This document shows positions 11,601 through 23,044 of a stretch of DNA of 64,000 bases, one piece after another. The DNA comes from Limnomonas spitsbergensis. Its lineage: Eukaryota > Chlorophyta > Chlorophyceae > Chlamydomonadales. The notes under the pieces were generated by a model. It saw only the letters and a program-made list of their open reading frames with translations. It did not search any database and had not been told where the DNA came from. Numbering within the stretch: the stretch's first letter is position 1; each line of letters opens with the position of its first letter. Both the position numbers and the translations under genes were made by a program. The DNA is taken from the NCBI GenBank assembly GCA_037349105.1, contig JAYJMM010000062.1, positions 647,001 through 711,000 of the forward strand. Direction: 5' to 3'.

Positions 11601-12580
11601 AACAGCAGCAGACATTGGCAGCATTCAGTGACACATGACAAGCAGCTGGTCATGCAGCGGCAGCTGCGCGCACCTGATGACGTTGGCGGTGTTTCCGCGC
11701 CAGAGTGAGCCCATGCCCTCCTCCTTGATCACACGGCTGAAGCAGTCACCAATGCCCTTGTAGGGCTCTGAGAGGCGGCCTTGCTTGATCATCTCGTCCT
11801 GGTTCTGGATGAGCAGCTTGATGCGCTCGATGGGAGCTGCAGGGATAGTGGGGAAAGGGAATTCATGTAGGGGGCATGAAATGCTATGGACACCCCAACC
11901 CCAGAGCAAGCCAGATGAGGGCTTCCGAGGGAAGACGGGGCATCGGGGAGGGAGGGGAAGAGGGGGCGACGGCGGTCGACGGTGGCTGAAAGGGAGGCCG
12001 TCGAGGGCCGGCAACGGCGAAGTCGTGCCGCAGTCGTGATACAACAGGTGGGTGGGTGAACATGACAGGGTGAGTGTCTATAGATGGTGCAAGGGAGGGG
12101 AGGATAATCTGAAGAGGAGCCGGGGAACAAGGGGTGACACATGCAGTATACGGTGGAAGACATCAGGGGTGCGTGGGATGCTATGGCGGCCTTTCATACG
12201 GCTTGTTTGTGACTCATACCAGCGAGGAAGAAGACCGGCGAGGGGAAACAGCTAGGTGTTCCCACAGACCAACAACTCGCAAAACCCCGATTGCCTAACA
12301 CCCACCAGCCGCAGTCTTGGAGACAGCAGCCGAGACTCCGCCCATCAGGAAGTCCTGCAGTGAGAAAATAAGGTAAGGACAGTGCATACATACAGCATAT
12401 GATGTTGATGATCACTGCTCAGAATCGTGGCGATGATCAACAGTGGTGGCAAAGGAAGCATTTGTCTTCGATTCATACAATAATTAGCATTGCGCTGCCT
12501 GTCAGTCTCAGATGTGCAAATCTCATATCTCAGATACTGGTTGTACTTACAACCGCGAAACTCTTCTCCATCATGGCCAT
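8617..12580 (-). CDS. Mitochondrial ADP/ATP carrier (adenine nucleotide translocator)
   Basis: The protein swaps cytosolic ADP for matrix ATP across the inner mitochondrial membrane. I assembled eight coding exons with consistent phases: 12580-12551, 12354-12306, 11836-11674, 10985-10885, 10369-10263, 9892-9664, 9348-9276 and 8785-8617, with GT-AG introns. They total 921 nt, or 306 aa plus TAA. The three carrier repeats show PIERIK (residues 28-33), SLDYAR (133-138, the usual AAC variant) and PIDTIR (232-237). RRRMMM at 237-242 is the diagnostic ADP/ATP carrier signature. The length fits the family (about 300 aa). The start [10 protein letters not shown] sits directly before the first helix, so there is no long plant-like presequence, as in other green algal carriers. 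Introns carry short tandem repeats. Several paralogues could exist, so I give no symbol. Confidence 0.96.
10998..11104. repeat. 33-bp tandem repeat, 3 copies, in a carrier intron
   Basis: The unit GAGAGCACCGTGATCAGGGT plus GCATGTGGCAG is repeated three times with one or two changes, just upstream (minus sense) of the exon at 10985-10885. Confidence 0.85.
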
Positions 12581-12745
12581 ATTTGCAATATGGGTGGAGG
12601 GGGGATGTCGAGGAAGCGGGGGCTTAGAGTGCATAAAGAGTTCCGAGCTGCGGCTACACATTTATTTTTCAGACCCGAAACCAGTACGGCATCTTCGTGT
12701 GGGCAAGTCTACAACTCTCCGGTGTACGGCATTTAAAATCCCGTA

Positions 12746-12830
12746 TTCCTCAAGCCACGCTCAGGCGTTTTCTTTCTTTCTTTCTCAAGCCACGCTCAGG
12801 CGTTTCTTTCTTTCTTTCTTTCACGAACTC
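12746..12830. repeat. Dispersed repeat ending in (TTTC)n, two partial copies in tandem
   Basis: CTCAAGCCACGCTCAGGCGT followed by TTTCTTTCTTTC is present twice here, about 170-250 bp upstream of the carrier start codon. The same block with the same flanking ATTCCTCAAG occurs at 19653-19690. The shared core plus variable TTTC tail looks like the end of a short interspersed element. Confidence 0.75.
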
Positions 12831-13374
12831 GTGCATCATTGCGGTCGATATTAGGCGTAGCTTCATCACCCGATGCCACATTTTCGTACGCGGGGATGGC
12901 GGATCTGATGCTGAATCCGATGGCTGACTGGAGAGCACGCAGCAATACGATGTATGAGGTGGATATTCCCGCATGGAAAAAATATCGTCTCGGTTTCTGC
13001 AACAACGCGATCGCGTGTGTGCCCGCATCGGCATCATGAAGGGACAGGAATGTGCCGAGCTCAACAACTCGTGGAGTGCATTGCTCGGTGAGCCCATGTG
13101 AGGCAGATTTTTGATACCTGCTTTTGATTGGGGTAGGGGGCGCTGGTACCCTTTTCAGCATGAGGCGAGGTCGATGGGCCCGACTGAGTACTGAATCCAT
13201 GCTGCTTGCGGACATGAAAGCTGCATGTGCCAGTCTCAAGCTGTTAAAGATATTGAAATTTGCAACGTGTCGCTTGGGCAAGGTCTTTGACTTCTTAGGG
13301 GGGAGACAGGGGGGCAAGTGAGTGAGTGGCTGGGCCGACTGAAGGGCAACATCAGGATTCACCAGCCTTTCCAC
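12796..13374 (-). other. Open frame of 192 codons, unknown and doubtful
   Basis: The frame begins MERLVNPDVALQ and ends in the TTTC repeat (RERKKERNA). It overlaps the region where the carrier promoter or 5' UTR should lie, on the same strand. I recognise no domain. A plus-strand frame (12839-13039) looks equally protein-like. It may be chance. Confidence 0.15.
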
Positions 13375-13399
13375 CGAAGGACCAGGGAATTTACACTGG

Positions 13400-14420
13400 C
13401 TGTATCACTGCGCCAGTACAAGAAAATAGTTCCAAGAAAACAAGGTCCAAGGGAGGGAAGCTTATGATGGGTTTGTCACTGTTTACTTGTGAACGTTGTT
13501 GTGAACGCTGAGGAACAGGAGAGCTGGAGGCTTTACAGTTACTTACCCAGCCACCAACCAGTGCAGCAGTATATAGGCATGGCCTCGTGCATTCTGCAAT
13601 GAGACAAGGAATGAGTAAGATGTGCTCTTACGGCTCGGCACGACAGCACTCCGGCTTTTGACCATGTGATAGGACCCATTCAGAAAGAGATCTGCCACGA
13701 GATAAGCTTTTGATGTGCCAAACACGCTCAGACGAAGAAACAGATGAGTAATCAGCGATTTGTTGGAACGCGCTCGCAGACAGGTGCAGACAGGTGTGGA
13801 TTACTTTATGCTGCAAAAGAGAGAACCCAGGTATACATCAAGCCTTGTCTACCATCTTTATTTTTAGATACGGCCCTCGACCCTGAACACCTCTAGCACA
13901 CTTGCGGCCATGTACTGGCACTTACATTCATCATCAGAACGGGCTCTGACCCTTCTGAGCCCGGCGGCTGCCTTCCCCCAGGCCTCGGCCCTGCAGCTGG
14001 TTTCTCACCCCATTAGACGCGACCTGGAATGGTTCTGCCTTGTTATTTCAAAAGCGCGGCTGATCGGCTATGCCTTTTTATATATGGTATCATAGCAGTG
14101 ATTGATTGAACTGGCGGGTGACATGTACCTCCCTTGTATATAATTGATTTACCTTCGTGGACCATGAATGTTTTTGTTTTATTAAGCAGCAGCCCCATTG
14201 GAAAACGTTTTTAACCTCCTCTAAGAATATCGGTCAACCTAAACTGTAAATGTATTGTTGCCTCGGCACCGTTTTTTCTTAATTGGCACGCGTGGACTAA
14301 CAAACAGTTTAGAAATTCATTATTTATTGCTTGCGAGGCGTAATCAAGTAATACTGTCTCATACGCGCTAGTTTCGGCATAAATGGGGCTGTTTTTTGCT
14401 CCTTCAAGTATCTAGAAATC
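13400..14420. other. Gene-free stretch
   Basis: There is no long frame and no recognisable protein. The part from 14100 to 14420 is AT-rich compared with its surroundings. Confidence 0.4.
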
Positions 14421-14429
14421 TTGCTTCAG

Positions 14430-14665
14430 ATACCTCTCCCATAAGTTGAGAGGAGGCCTGACGACCTGGCAAGCACAGGTCCTCTACGCCCTGTCTGCTA
14501 CAAAGCCGCTGTTGGGGGTACCAGTATGACAGCTTGAACTTTCAACGACAGGATACTGGTATGGCACCAGTAAAATGCTTTGGACAGAGTATGATGCAAG
14601 TGATCATGAAGGGACTGTGCACCAGCTTTCTACTTACCGTATGGGCAGAAGCTTCATATCTTATT
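14430..14665. repeat. Diverged copy of part of the 3,416-bp unit found at 50.9-57.7 kb
   Basis: ACCTCTCCCATAAGTTGAGA, GAGGAGGCCTG, GTCCTCTAC, and ATGGCACCAGTAAAATGCTT followed by GGACAGAGTATGATGCAAGT line up in order with about 53657-53905 (and its duplicate at 57073-57321). There the same stretch reads GAGGAGGCCTGG, ATGGCACCTGTAAAAATGCT and GCATGGTGCAAGTGATG. The match is in the same orientation, with small indels. Confidence 0.75.
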
Positions 14666-14799
14666 GTTGCAGGCGCCTGCGGATTGATACAAAACAATTT
14701 GTGTTTGAACAGACGGATTTGACATACCGGTTGAAAGAAATATTTTGTTTGCCCCACATGAAGACTTAACATCCCGGGGTTGTATGCGTGTTTTTCAAT

Positions 14800-16928
14800 T
14801 TGTTCATCATTTAGGACCAATGACGCGCTGAACATCACAAGCAACGCATTACCCAATCTCAAGCAACCCCCAAAACGGCTTCCAAATGGGTCCCCAACAC
14901 CATCGGTCGGGGGACGTAGGCAGGCTCCAAGACTCCGCCCCCCCCTCCGGCCAAGCCCACCCCTGGCAGGCAGTAGCGCGTCGATTCTTATTAGTTGCTG
15001 GTGGAGGCAGAGATTGTCTACACTCACATGGTAACTGTATCTTGTGTTATTGAATGATATCAAACAACACAGAAAGACGTTTTCACCTTCAGTATAAACA
15101 GAAATGTAAGCATGAACATGACCATACGGTACGGTTTTCTTATTTATTTCCTGTCATACGTTCCCGAGTGGCTGCATAGACAGTAGACGCCTTACACTTC
15201 ATGTTTTTCTTCTCACTAATCTTTCCTCCCTCCTTAATCAGGGCAAACATTTCCTGTCGCCCAACATACCCTTGCCCTGAAACACCGGTACGTTATTGCA
15301 CTATCCCACACATCCTAGAGGACTTATCGAGGGCAGATGAAGGATACTCCTACCAGCACTGCAGCACCGGGCCAAATCTGGTCTGGAAGGCTGCTGGGTG
15401 TCTACAAGTAGCAGGATCGGGACAGCACCTTAAATGGCCTGCTGACGGTGGCCCAAACAGCGAGCCTCACAGAACCAGCATTGCAGTGGTTTTAACACAG
15501 ATGTAAGATGTTTTCGGAAGCAGGGGCGTGGAGATTCTTGAAACAGCGCAGCGTGGGCCAAGGAAGGGCAGCCCAGATTTGTTGTTTCATAACTCTTACA
15601 AGTGCATTATCTTCATCCTACGCTCATAATGTAGCCACTCAGGGGTATTCCAGAAACTGCTCTTCATAATTACGCTGGTACCTTAACAAAACTGCATCCT
15701 TCTTAATATTGACAGGAAAAACTTGACAGGAACATCTGGATGTCAGCTACAGCTAGCCCTTTCACTTAGATTGGACCCTTTTGCTAAAACCGATTTGCTA
15801 CGGTGCACCTGGTATGCCCTAAATAGCTCCTATCCAGCGGTCTCCAACTGCACATCGTAGATGGAAATCCGAAACAATGTCCTCAAACTGCAGTTGGCAG
15901 TTAAGCATCGACAACATATGTATGAAACAGCAGTTGGTGGTTGGCTATCTGCTGTACAATTGGAAACAAAATGCCTCTTATCACCAGGTCTCCCGCAGTA
16001 CCGGAAGAAAGAAAAACAAACGCCCGCATGCTGGCGGTGTAGAAAGACAGAAAATGGGAGATTGGTCTGCAGGCCCCCCCCTCTGAGAGGATAAGGGAAC
16101 AACAACAGTATCCAAGACAGAGCAAAACAGCTAGGGTGCTGCCCAACAAAAGGCTGAGGAAGCAGTTGCTGCATTATAGATGAAGCTTGTTAAATAAACA
16201 GTAACTGAGCTGTAGCTAGGACAAGCAGTTGCTAAATTGTAGTTGGAGCTTGCTGAAGATAACAGTCGCTGTACTGCAGCCGGAGCACGAGACACATAAC
16301 TCGTGATGGCTGGTAATAATCCTGCTGGTGATCTCCTATTGGATAGGCCCAGGTCCAGAAAGAGCAAAAGCGATGGACCAGACATGAACACAACAATGAG
16401 AACAAATTAATGAAAATAGAACCCTGCCGCTGCCTCCGCTGCTAATTCACACAACATCAGCAGTGACAGGTCATCTCTCACACACATAGTTTTTGTTTCT
16501 AAGACTTCCTGCGCCCACATGACGCAACCCAGTAATCCAGAGCGTTCAATACAGACATCTTGATGTAAGGGTGCTTGAGCCACAGACCGGCCTAACGCTG
16601 GCAGAGCTTGGTGCAGCAAGGTTGGGTCATGGCTGCCCAGCAGCCCCCCTGAGGTAGTCTGGTATGCAGTAAAATAAACGCTATCACACACTAAACACCA
16701 TTAAAGACACACTCCTCTTCACGTGATTGCAGTGACAGAGGGGGGGGGGGCAAGACCCACAGCGCCCTTGCCTCCTCCTACAGCTCCTTCTCCTGCCCGC
16801 TGTCATGCATGGCTACCATGCCTTGGATCGTGGGTAACATAGCATACTGCTCAGCACTGCTGCCCACAGTCAAGCATCCGGCACCGTCTTTGGAAGGGGC
16901 AGTACATAATCCATGTCTGCACTGCCAC
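14800..16928. other. Gene-poor stretch with small repeats
   Basis: Minus-strand frame 14542-15063 and the plus-strand frames show no recognisable domain. At 16150-16285 a ~50-bp motif (AGCAGTTGCT, then AGCTTG, then AACAGT) recurs three times. The last ~250 bp are probably the 3' flank of the RING gene. Confidence 0.4.
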
Positions 16929-19900
16929 TTATCGCTGCCTGCTGCCGTACATCGCGTAGGACTGCATGGGGCAAGGAAAGCCCGTTGCCATGAGGTGCCT
17001 GCTGTGGGGCATTCCATGCGGTAGCGAGTCTTCGCTCACCGCGGGGGCAGGCAGCACTGCGGCTGGATTCGAGGATGCTAGCGGTCCTGTCGAGGACGGA
17101 GCCAGGTGTTGATCTTCCGCTGGCAGGGCTACCGACCGCTCGCTCGCCCCCCCTGGGACAAGCACTGCTGCTGCTGATGAGTTTGCAAAGATCGACACCC
17201 CAGTCGGGGGCTGAGCCAGAAGCTGCTCAGTCGCTCGCCCCATCACTCGCTGGCGTGCAGCAGCCAGTGCTGCGGGACCAGGCGCGGCCTGTGGCGACAC
17301 AGGAAGCGCAGCGGCAGCAGGGAAGGGACCGGCGGTGGAGACATGCTGGTGCTGATGGTTCCGGAGCTGCCTTGACAAGAGCTGGGCCTGCCCCTGAGTC
17401 TGACCATCGTGCTGGGCCTGCCTGGACATGAGCTGGCGCACAAGGCCCTGTACGCGAGCCTCCAGCGTGTCCGGGTCGTTGTACTGCCCCAGCGACTGCG
17501 CCCAGAAGTACAGTCCATCCTCGAGCTTGCGGACCAGGCGCGGGAGCCGGGCCTTGAACGAGTCCTCCATGGCCGGACGACGCAGGTGAAAGAGCTCAAT
17601 GAGGCTCTGGGCCATGGACTGGCGGTGGCAGGCGTCGTGCACTGGGTCGCGCCAATCATGTGCAGCGGCCGGCTGGACTGTGGGGAAGGCAGTGGGATTG
17701 GCAGCAGCCGGGGAGACTGCCAGGTAGGCAGCAGCAGCAGCAGCAGTAGGGTGTGAAGACCAGAAGGCCGGGTGCGCATTAGCGTCTGCAGGCGACAGAT
17801 GGTGGTGAGAAAAGGCGTCTGCAGCCGAGGAGGCAGGTGAGAAGGGCGCGGGGCTCCACCAGGTGTGTGTGGCCCGGGTGGGAAAGGGTGCCGCTGCGGG
17901 GCTGGTGAGGTAATGCGGCAATACTGGGGCCGACACTGCTGAACCAGCAGGGAAAGGTGTGGGAGACGATGGGGAGGGCGTCGAGGCAGCAATGTGGACA
18001 GGATACTGCTGCTGCTGCTGCGGCGGCGATACTGTGAGGAGCAAACCAGCAGCTTCAGCAGCAGTGGCAGCAGCCTCGGTATCCGGGTCGGCCCCTCCAC
18101 TCGCAGCCCGCCGGCTGCTGCTCTGCATCGAGGCCTGCCAGACCTGGAAGGAAGGCTGCAGCTGCTGATGTAGCTGGTGCAGGTGCTGTTGCTGCTGGGG
18201 GGATAAGGACTGCTGCTGTTGCTGCTGCAGTGTGCTGCCCTCTGCCTGCTCCTGCGGCTGGCTCTGTTGGAAAGGAAAGGGCTGCTGTTGAGACATCGAG
18301 CCGAGGAAGGGGGGGAAGCCGTGGACCTCAACATCGGCCGCTGCTCCGTCGCCGGCCTGTTGCTGGTGTTGCTGAATTGCACCACCCTCTGCCAGCTGGT
18401 GCTGGTGCTGCTGTATCGCCCGCGCTGCCTGGTCAAAGCGAGCCGCCATCATGTCGCGAACTGTGGAGATCTGCGCGTCTATTGCCAGCTGCCGTGCAGC
18501 CCCTTGCTCGGCGGTCCGCGCCTCGACCTCCCGCCTGCGCTCAGCCGATCGCTCCGGGTACGCTTTTTCAATCAGCCTCTGAAGACGAACGCAGACACCT
18601 TGGGAGGGATTGAGGTGGGAGAGGGTGTGTTTATCAACATGGCTGTGGGAAGGAGTGTCTAAACATCTGGAGACCCGACCCAAAAGCCTTCTTCGAGAGG
18701 GGCATGGGGCAGGAAACAGAAGACAGAGCATGAGTAGGTACCATTAAGCTAAGAAATGTAGACAATCCACCTCAACATGCTGCACATCTGCACTTCCGAA
18801 TGGTCTATTAAATACAGCCTGGTGAAGATTGATTGAACCTCCTGTCCCCTCAACCCTTCTCATATCCTGCTCACCAATGGTCTGAACGCCGGGGGCCATG
18901 GCCAGCTGTCTGCACGCCGGGCAGCTGACGCCCAGCCCTTTGGAGCTAGAAGCGCGCCACTCGGACAGACAGGACTTACAGAAATCATGGCCGCACAGAC
19001 CTGAGATTCAGGGGGGCAGGGGAAGGGAATGGGTGAGGCGCAGGGGGGGACTTGGGTGGAGGTGCTCAAAAAAAATCTCCAAGTCTTCACAGCATCCGGG
19101 TCGATCGCATCCGGGCGAGGCCGGCATACGGGGCCCTGACCGACAAGGCCTGGCAGTTAGCAGGTCGAAAGAAATAAAGCTGCGTCGCTGCTGAAACGGG
19201 TGAGGGCAGGGAATCTGGATGCCCCGGGGGATGGAGGTGAGGGAGAGGCCGGTTGACACGAGCTTAGGCGCAGGAAATGGGCCGAACACGCGCCGGTGGT
19301 GGCACATTATGCGAGGCATGTTTTTTTTTTGCAGTTGGTGAGAGAGGGTTTCGGGCGTTGGATGAACTTGGGTCCGACACATATGTGTAGCGGAATGCGT
19401 GGTTAGGGCAGGAGAGGTCACATGGGCATGCATTCGCGTGCATGAACTAATAATGTAGACAGGGGTGACTGGGTGCGCCATTAACAACAAATATCCACTA
19501 GCAGCCTGCCTCAAAGGGGCCGGGTAATGCAAACTGGAAGGACAGGGAGGGTCCCAAGGGGGGACTTGGGGAAACTGGGATATATATAAGTCCGCTGAAA
19601 TGCCGCGGCTCCATCTTTTAAAGCGAGAGCACGTTCACCAGCAATTGGATTCCTCAAGCCACGCTCAGGCGTTTTCTTTCTTTCTTTCACCAGGAACGTG
19701 AGTCAACCGGTAACTGGACGACATGAAGCAGCAGAATTACAGACAGTGAACACAGGCTGGAACAAGTACGCATGCTTGACACCCTCCCACCCAAATGACA
19801 AAAGCGCGCTCACCTACAACAGGGTCCACGAGGAGGGACAGGCAAATGGAGCATTCGTAATCCGCGATTTCGCACGAGACGAATGTGGGGGCCAGGACGC

Positions 19901-20078
19901 CACCACTGCTGCGGCTGGCAGCGCCTGATGGCTGCTGCAGTTGCTGGGATGGCTGACTCGCTGGAGGTGCTCGTTCGCTGCTTGATGTGGCGGATCCGCG
20001 TGATCGTTTTGATGCTGAAAGTGAGGGCTCATGGCAGAACGCGCCGTCCATGTCAGACACGTCGCGTTTTGTGGCCAT
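16929..20078 (-). CDS. RING-finger protein with Gln-rich middle and KIX-like domain; probable E3 ubiquitin ligase
   Basis: Three phase-consistent exons, 20078-19814, 19000-18875 and 18598-16929, give 686 aa plus TAA. The RING is C3HC4: C76-x2-C79, C91-x-H93-x2-C96-x2-C99, C115-x2-C118. It is split by intron 1 inside DPVV-GLCGHDFC, and both halves are needed for the zinc sites. RING fingers of this type recruit ubiquitin-conjugating enzymes. Residues ~135-165 (RLQRLIEKAYPERSAERR) are helical and charged. Residues ~165-260 are rich in Gln. Residues ~445-520 begin DWRDPVHD and show RQSMAQSLIELF, a Pro, KLEDGLY-x2-A-x-S, Y and LEARVQGLV, which matches the KIX fold of CBP and plant MED15. The start ATG at 20076-20078 has a good context (CACCATGG). 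A TATATA motif lies about 80 bp upstream. Ligase activity and targets are inference. Confidence 0.85.
19653..19690. repeat. Second copy of the (TTTC)n-tailed dispersed repeat
   Basis: CCTCAAGCCACGCTCAGGCG followed by TTTTCTTTCTTTCTTTC matches the copies at 12746-12830. It sits in intron 1 of the RING gene, in the same plus orientation as the other copies. Confidence 0.75.
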
Positions 20079-20153
20079 GGTGACTATAGGCACTAGGAGG
20101 GATCGTAATTGTGGTTGAATTGCGAGTGGGTATACGTTGCGAAAGCGCGACAG

Positions 20154-20165
20154 GGCATATATAGG
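20154..20165 (-). promoter_or_regulatory. Possible TATA box of the RING gene
   Basis: On the minus strand the motif CCTATATATG lies about 80 bp upstream of the chosen start codon, leaving room for a short 5' UTR. The placement is an inference; no transcript evidence is available. Confidence 0.35.
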
Positions 20166-20179
20166 TGCTCGTTTGGGCG

Positions 20180-20772
20180 GGGAGTGGAATTTGGCGCGGG
20201 AATTGAAGGGGGGCTGTTACTTGTACGTCACACTCCTTTGGGAACCGCAACGGGGCATATGAAATCAATAAACTGCCGGTTTCGAATTTGACCCAGGTAC
20301 CTCAAACTTCTTTCGGATTCACGCGCATAATGGATGCTGCGTTTTTTATTGAGGGGGGCTTGCACTTGTCAACACTTCGCAGTTGCAGATCACGGCAGTA
20401 GCAAGCAGTAGCATGCGAAGCAAACAGACCACCCAGGCTCCAAAACGTGAATACGCGGTACCGGGCCTGGTTGTGTCATAGACACGTAGAGAGGCATCAA
20501 AAGACATAATAAAAACGAAGTTGGAATTATGTGCCAATATAATTATTATTCTGCAAGAAGTCGGGCTTGTGTACCGATCGCATATTTGCAACATGACCCG
20601 AGCCGCTGTCGCGCAGCATACATACCCCGATACCCGTACTGTACCTGTACAAAATGCCAGCTGTGATGGGCAGCGGCTGAAGGTCAGTCGCTGCCTGGCA
20701 CCTGCCAGGTGAAGACCTTGGGGGACCAGGGATGAGTTCCTCCCATGCTGTTTAGTTTATGATGCTGGTGAA
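20180..20772. other. Intergenic stretch
   Basis: There is no recognisable gene. Two short AT-rich runs (near 20265 and 20520-20550) are the only compositional features. Confidence 0.4.
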
Positions 20773-21204
20773 ATGAGAGGGGGGCTGATAAAGACTGGGG
20801 GGTCCCCGTCCTCCAGCTTTGAGGAGTTTGATTTGAGCTTCCCAAAGCTGGGCCTTGAATATCCGTTGCCCCAGGGAAGAGTGAGACACAGGGTGTCAAA
20901 TGTCACACGATGCTTCGGTGAGCTGTGCGGAAATGGAAGCTATGTTTTACCCCCAAAAGGAATCCACTTAGAGCAGGGTCGAACATCCCTTGGTGTGGCG
21001 AGCATAACATACCGGTATTCAGAATTTAGAACATTAGTGTTCGCAATAAGACATTTATTAGTACATCCCTGTAAGCCAGCTAAAGAGATTGCAGGTATAA
21101 TAAACCATCTAGATCAAAAGGTGCACAAGAAAAAATCTGCCACGGCGCCCCTGGGCTATACCGTTAGTGCCGCATACGCTAAATATGGGTATCTAAAGCT
21201 TTAA
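20773..21204 (+). other. Open frame of 143 codons, unknown
   Basis: The frame starts ATG and ends TAA after KYGYLKL. The middle contains ITYRYSEFRTLVFAIRHLLV, then KPAKEIAGIINHLDQKVHKK. The composition is not low-complexity, unlike most chance frames here. I recognise no family and see no supporting splice sites or promoter. It could be a small gene, an exon, or a fragment of a mobile element. Confidence 0.25.
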
Positions 21205-22380
21205 CCTGAATTAGTATCCTGTAACATGTCCCATACGCAGCCCTCTTTACACCCAATTGCCGAAAACTGGGGAACCTCAAAATCTTAAATTAACTATTTT
21301 GTTACCACAAAAATTGCGTTGCAGGTGGCCTCATCCCCTCCCATGCACCAATTAAGCGAGATATCTGTTCGTCTGGAAGGGGGCTTGGGCATGGTTGTGT
21401 GGACGTTGCAACAGCAGCACGCCATGTACCAATCCCATGAGCCAAGACTGACCCTCCTTACATAAGTATCACATTGCCACGGGTGCCATTCCCTTGGTCA
21501 ACAGCGTCCAGAAGGCCAGCATAGCTTCAGGGCGGGCCCAAGCCTCAAGGAGTGAAAAATGGCCATCGCCAGTCTGCTCCAGACCCTCGTCGCGTCATAT
21601 TCCCTACAATGACGTATTACTGCCGCATCTCCCTCATGGAGTCACGGGCAATCTAGCCAGCAAAAGATCTTGAGCTGGCAATACAACCGGGGATTGAGGA
21701 GGAGGTACAGGCAGCAAGCAATATAGAGGAAACGTAAAAGCCAGCCATATAGCAGGTGATATAGCTAACAACAAACACAGGAATAATTGCACAAAAAAGC
21801 AATATGACTAGGACCATGCAACGATACAGCAGCCAGTAGAAGGGTCACGAAATACAACCCCTTTGCAATATTCCCAGTTTTGAAGCTAGTTAGGTTCCGT
21901 AATGCAAAAAATGTTCAAAATAAATGGGTTAGCTGTTAATCTGAGCTACGTTTAGTGATCACCAGGCCTTAATTTCGGTTGGCCACCATCGGGCCGGTTG
22001 CGCGAACATGACAAACATGCCTGAGGCAATAGAACAATCACCACCATGAATATTTAGCCTGCCTCAGCAGGCCAGGGGTGACTAAATGAAGCGCAATTTT
22101 GCACTGGAAACAACACTGATGTACCTGATGTTTCCGCTCATCCACCCTTATTCGCGTTTACTTCCTAAATCATGAATACTGCGGATATGTATGAATGATC
22201 GGATATTTATGAATGATCGGAGGACTGTCAACAATGGCCCCTCCTCTGCCCCAAAGAGGTTCCACCGCTAGAGACCTTCCACAAGTCACAACCCTCTGCT
22301 CTGTCGGTAAGGAACATCTGTGCCCACCTGAGCACTGCTTGACTCACGATCCCTCAAACACAACTTCCTGGAAGGTCCTG
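21205..22380. other. AT-rich gene-free stretch
   Basis: No frame over about 60 codons with recognisable content is present. A short direct repeat of the type GGATATTTATGAATGATCGG with ATGTATGAATGATCGG occurs near 22185-22220. Confidence 0.4.
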
Positions 22381-22510
22381 GGAACACAGGTTGACCCCTA
22401 ATCCCTGGAACACAGGTTGACCCCTAATCCCTGGAACACAGGTTGACCCCTAAACCCTGGAAGACAGGTTGACCCCTAATCCCTGGAACACAGGTTGACC
22501 CCTAATCCCT
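22381..22510. repeat. 26-bp tandem repeat, 5 copies
   Basis: GGAACACAGGTTGACCCCTA followed by ATCCCT repeats five times with only two substitutions. Low divergence suggests recent expansion. Confidence 0.95.
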
Positions 22511-23044
22511 GGGGTCCTTAGGGCACAAGTGCACCTGCTCGCCCCTGCCCTCTTGAGCATAGCATCTACTAGGAAGTCTGCACCAGGCCTTCATGCTGCC
22601 AAGTTTTTGGCTCACCAACAGGCGCCCACCCCAACCAGAAAAAAACGTAGGAATAACCCATCCAGGAGGTACGCTCTCCTCCAAACTCTAGGCTCGAGAC
22701 GTTGCATGTTGGCGGATGGCACAAGGCCATGTTGATAGCGCACCATGCACTGGCGCCGCCACATTATCATGGGCCGTGCCCTCCATCACAGCGAAGAGAA
22801 TAACCAGAAAACACGTAATGCAATAGTTTCATTACCATGAATAACGTGTACTGCCCCTGTCCTGCACCGACACAATGCCGCTGCCTGCCAACCTACACGC
22901 CCGTGGGAGCACGCCCCGCACGGCATCAACGAGGGGCACGGGTACGCAGCTGCATGAAAACACACACCTCTAGGCATTATTCTTGGCTGCTCTGTGCGCC
23001 GCCGACAAGACGCCAAAGCGCTGGACCTGGATAAACATAGCCTG

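Noticed and set aside
17243..18436. Minus-strand 397-codon Ser/Arg/Pro-rich frame
   Set aside because: It is a shadow of the RING gene exon in another frame; the 600-codon frame joins the RING exons in phase and contains the KIX-like block.
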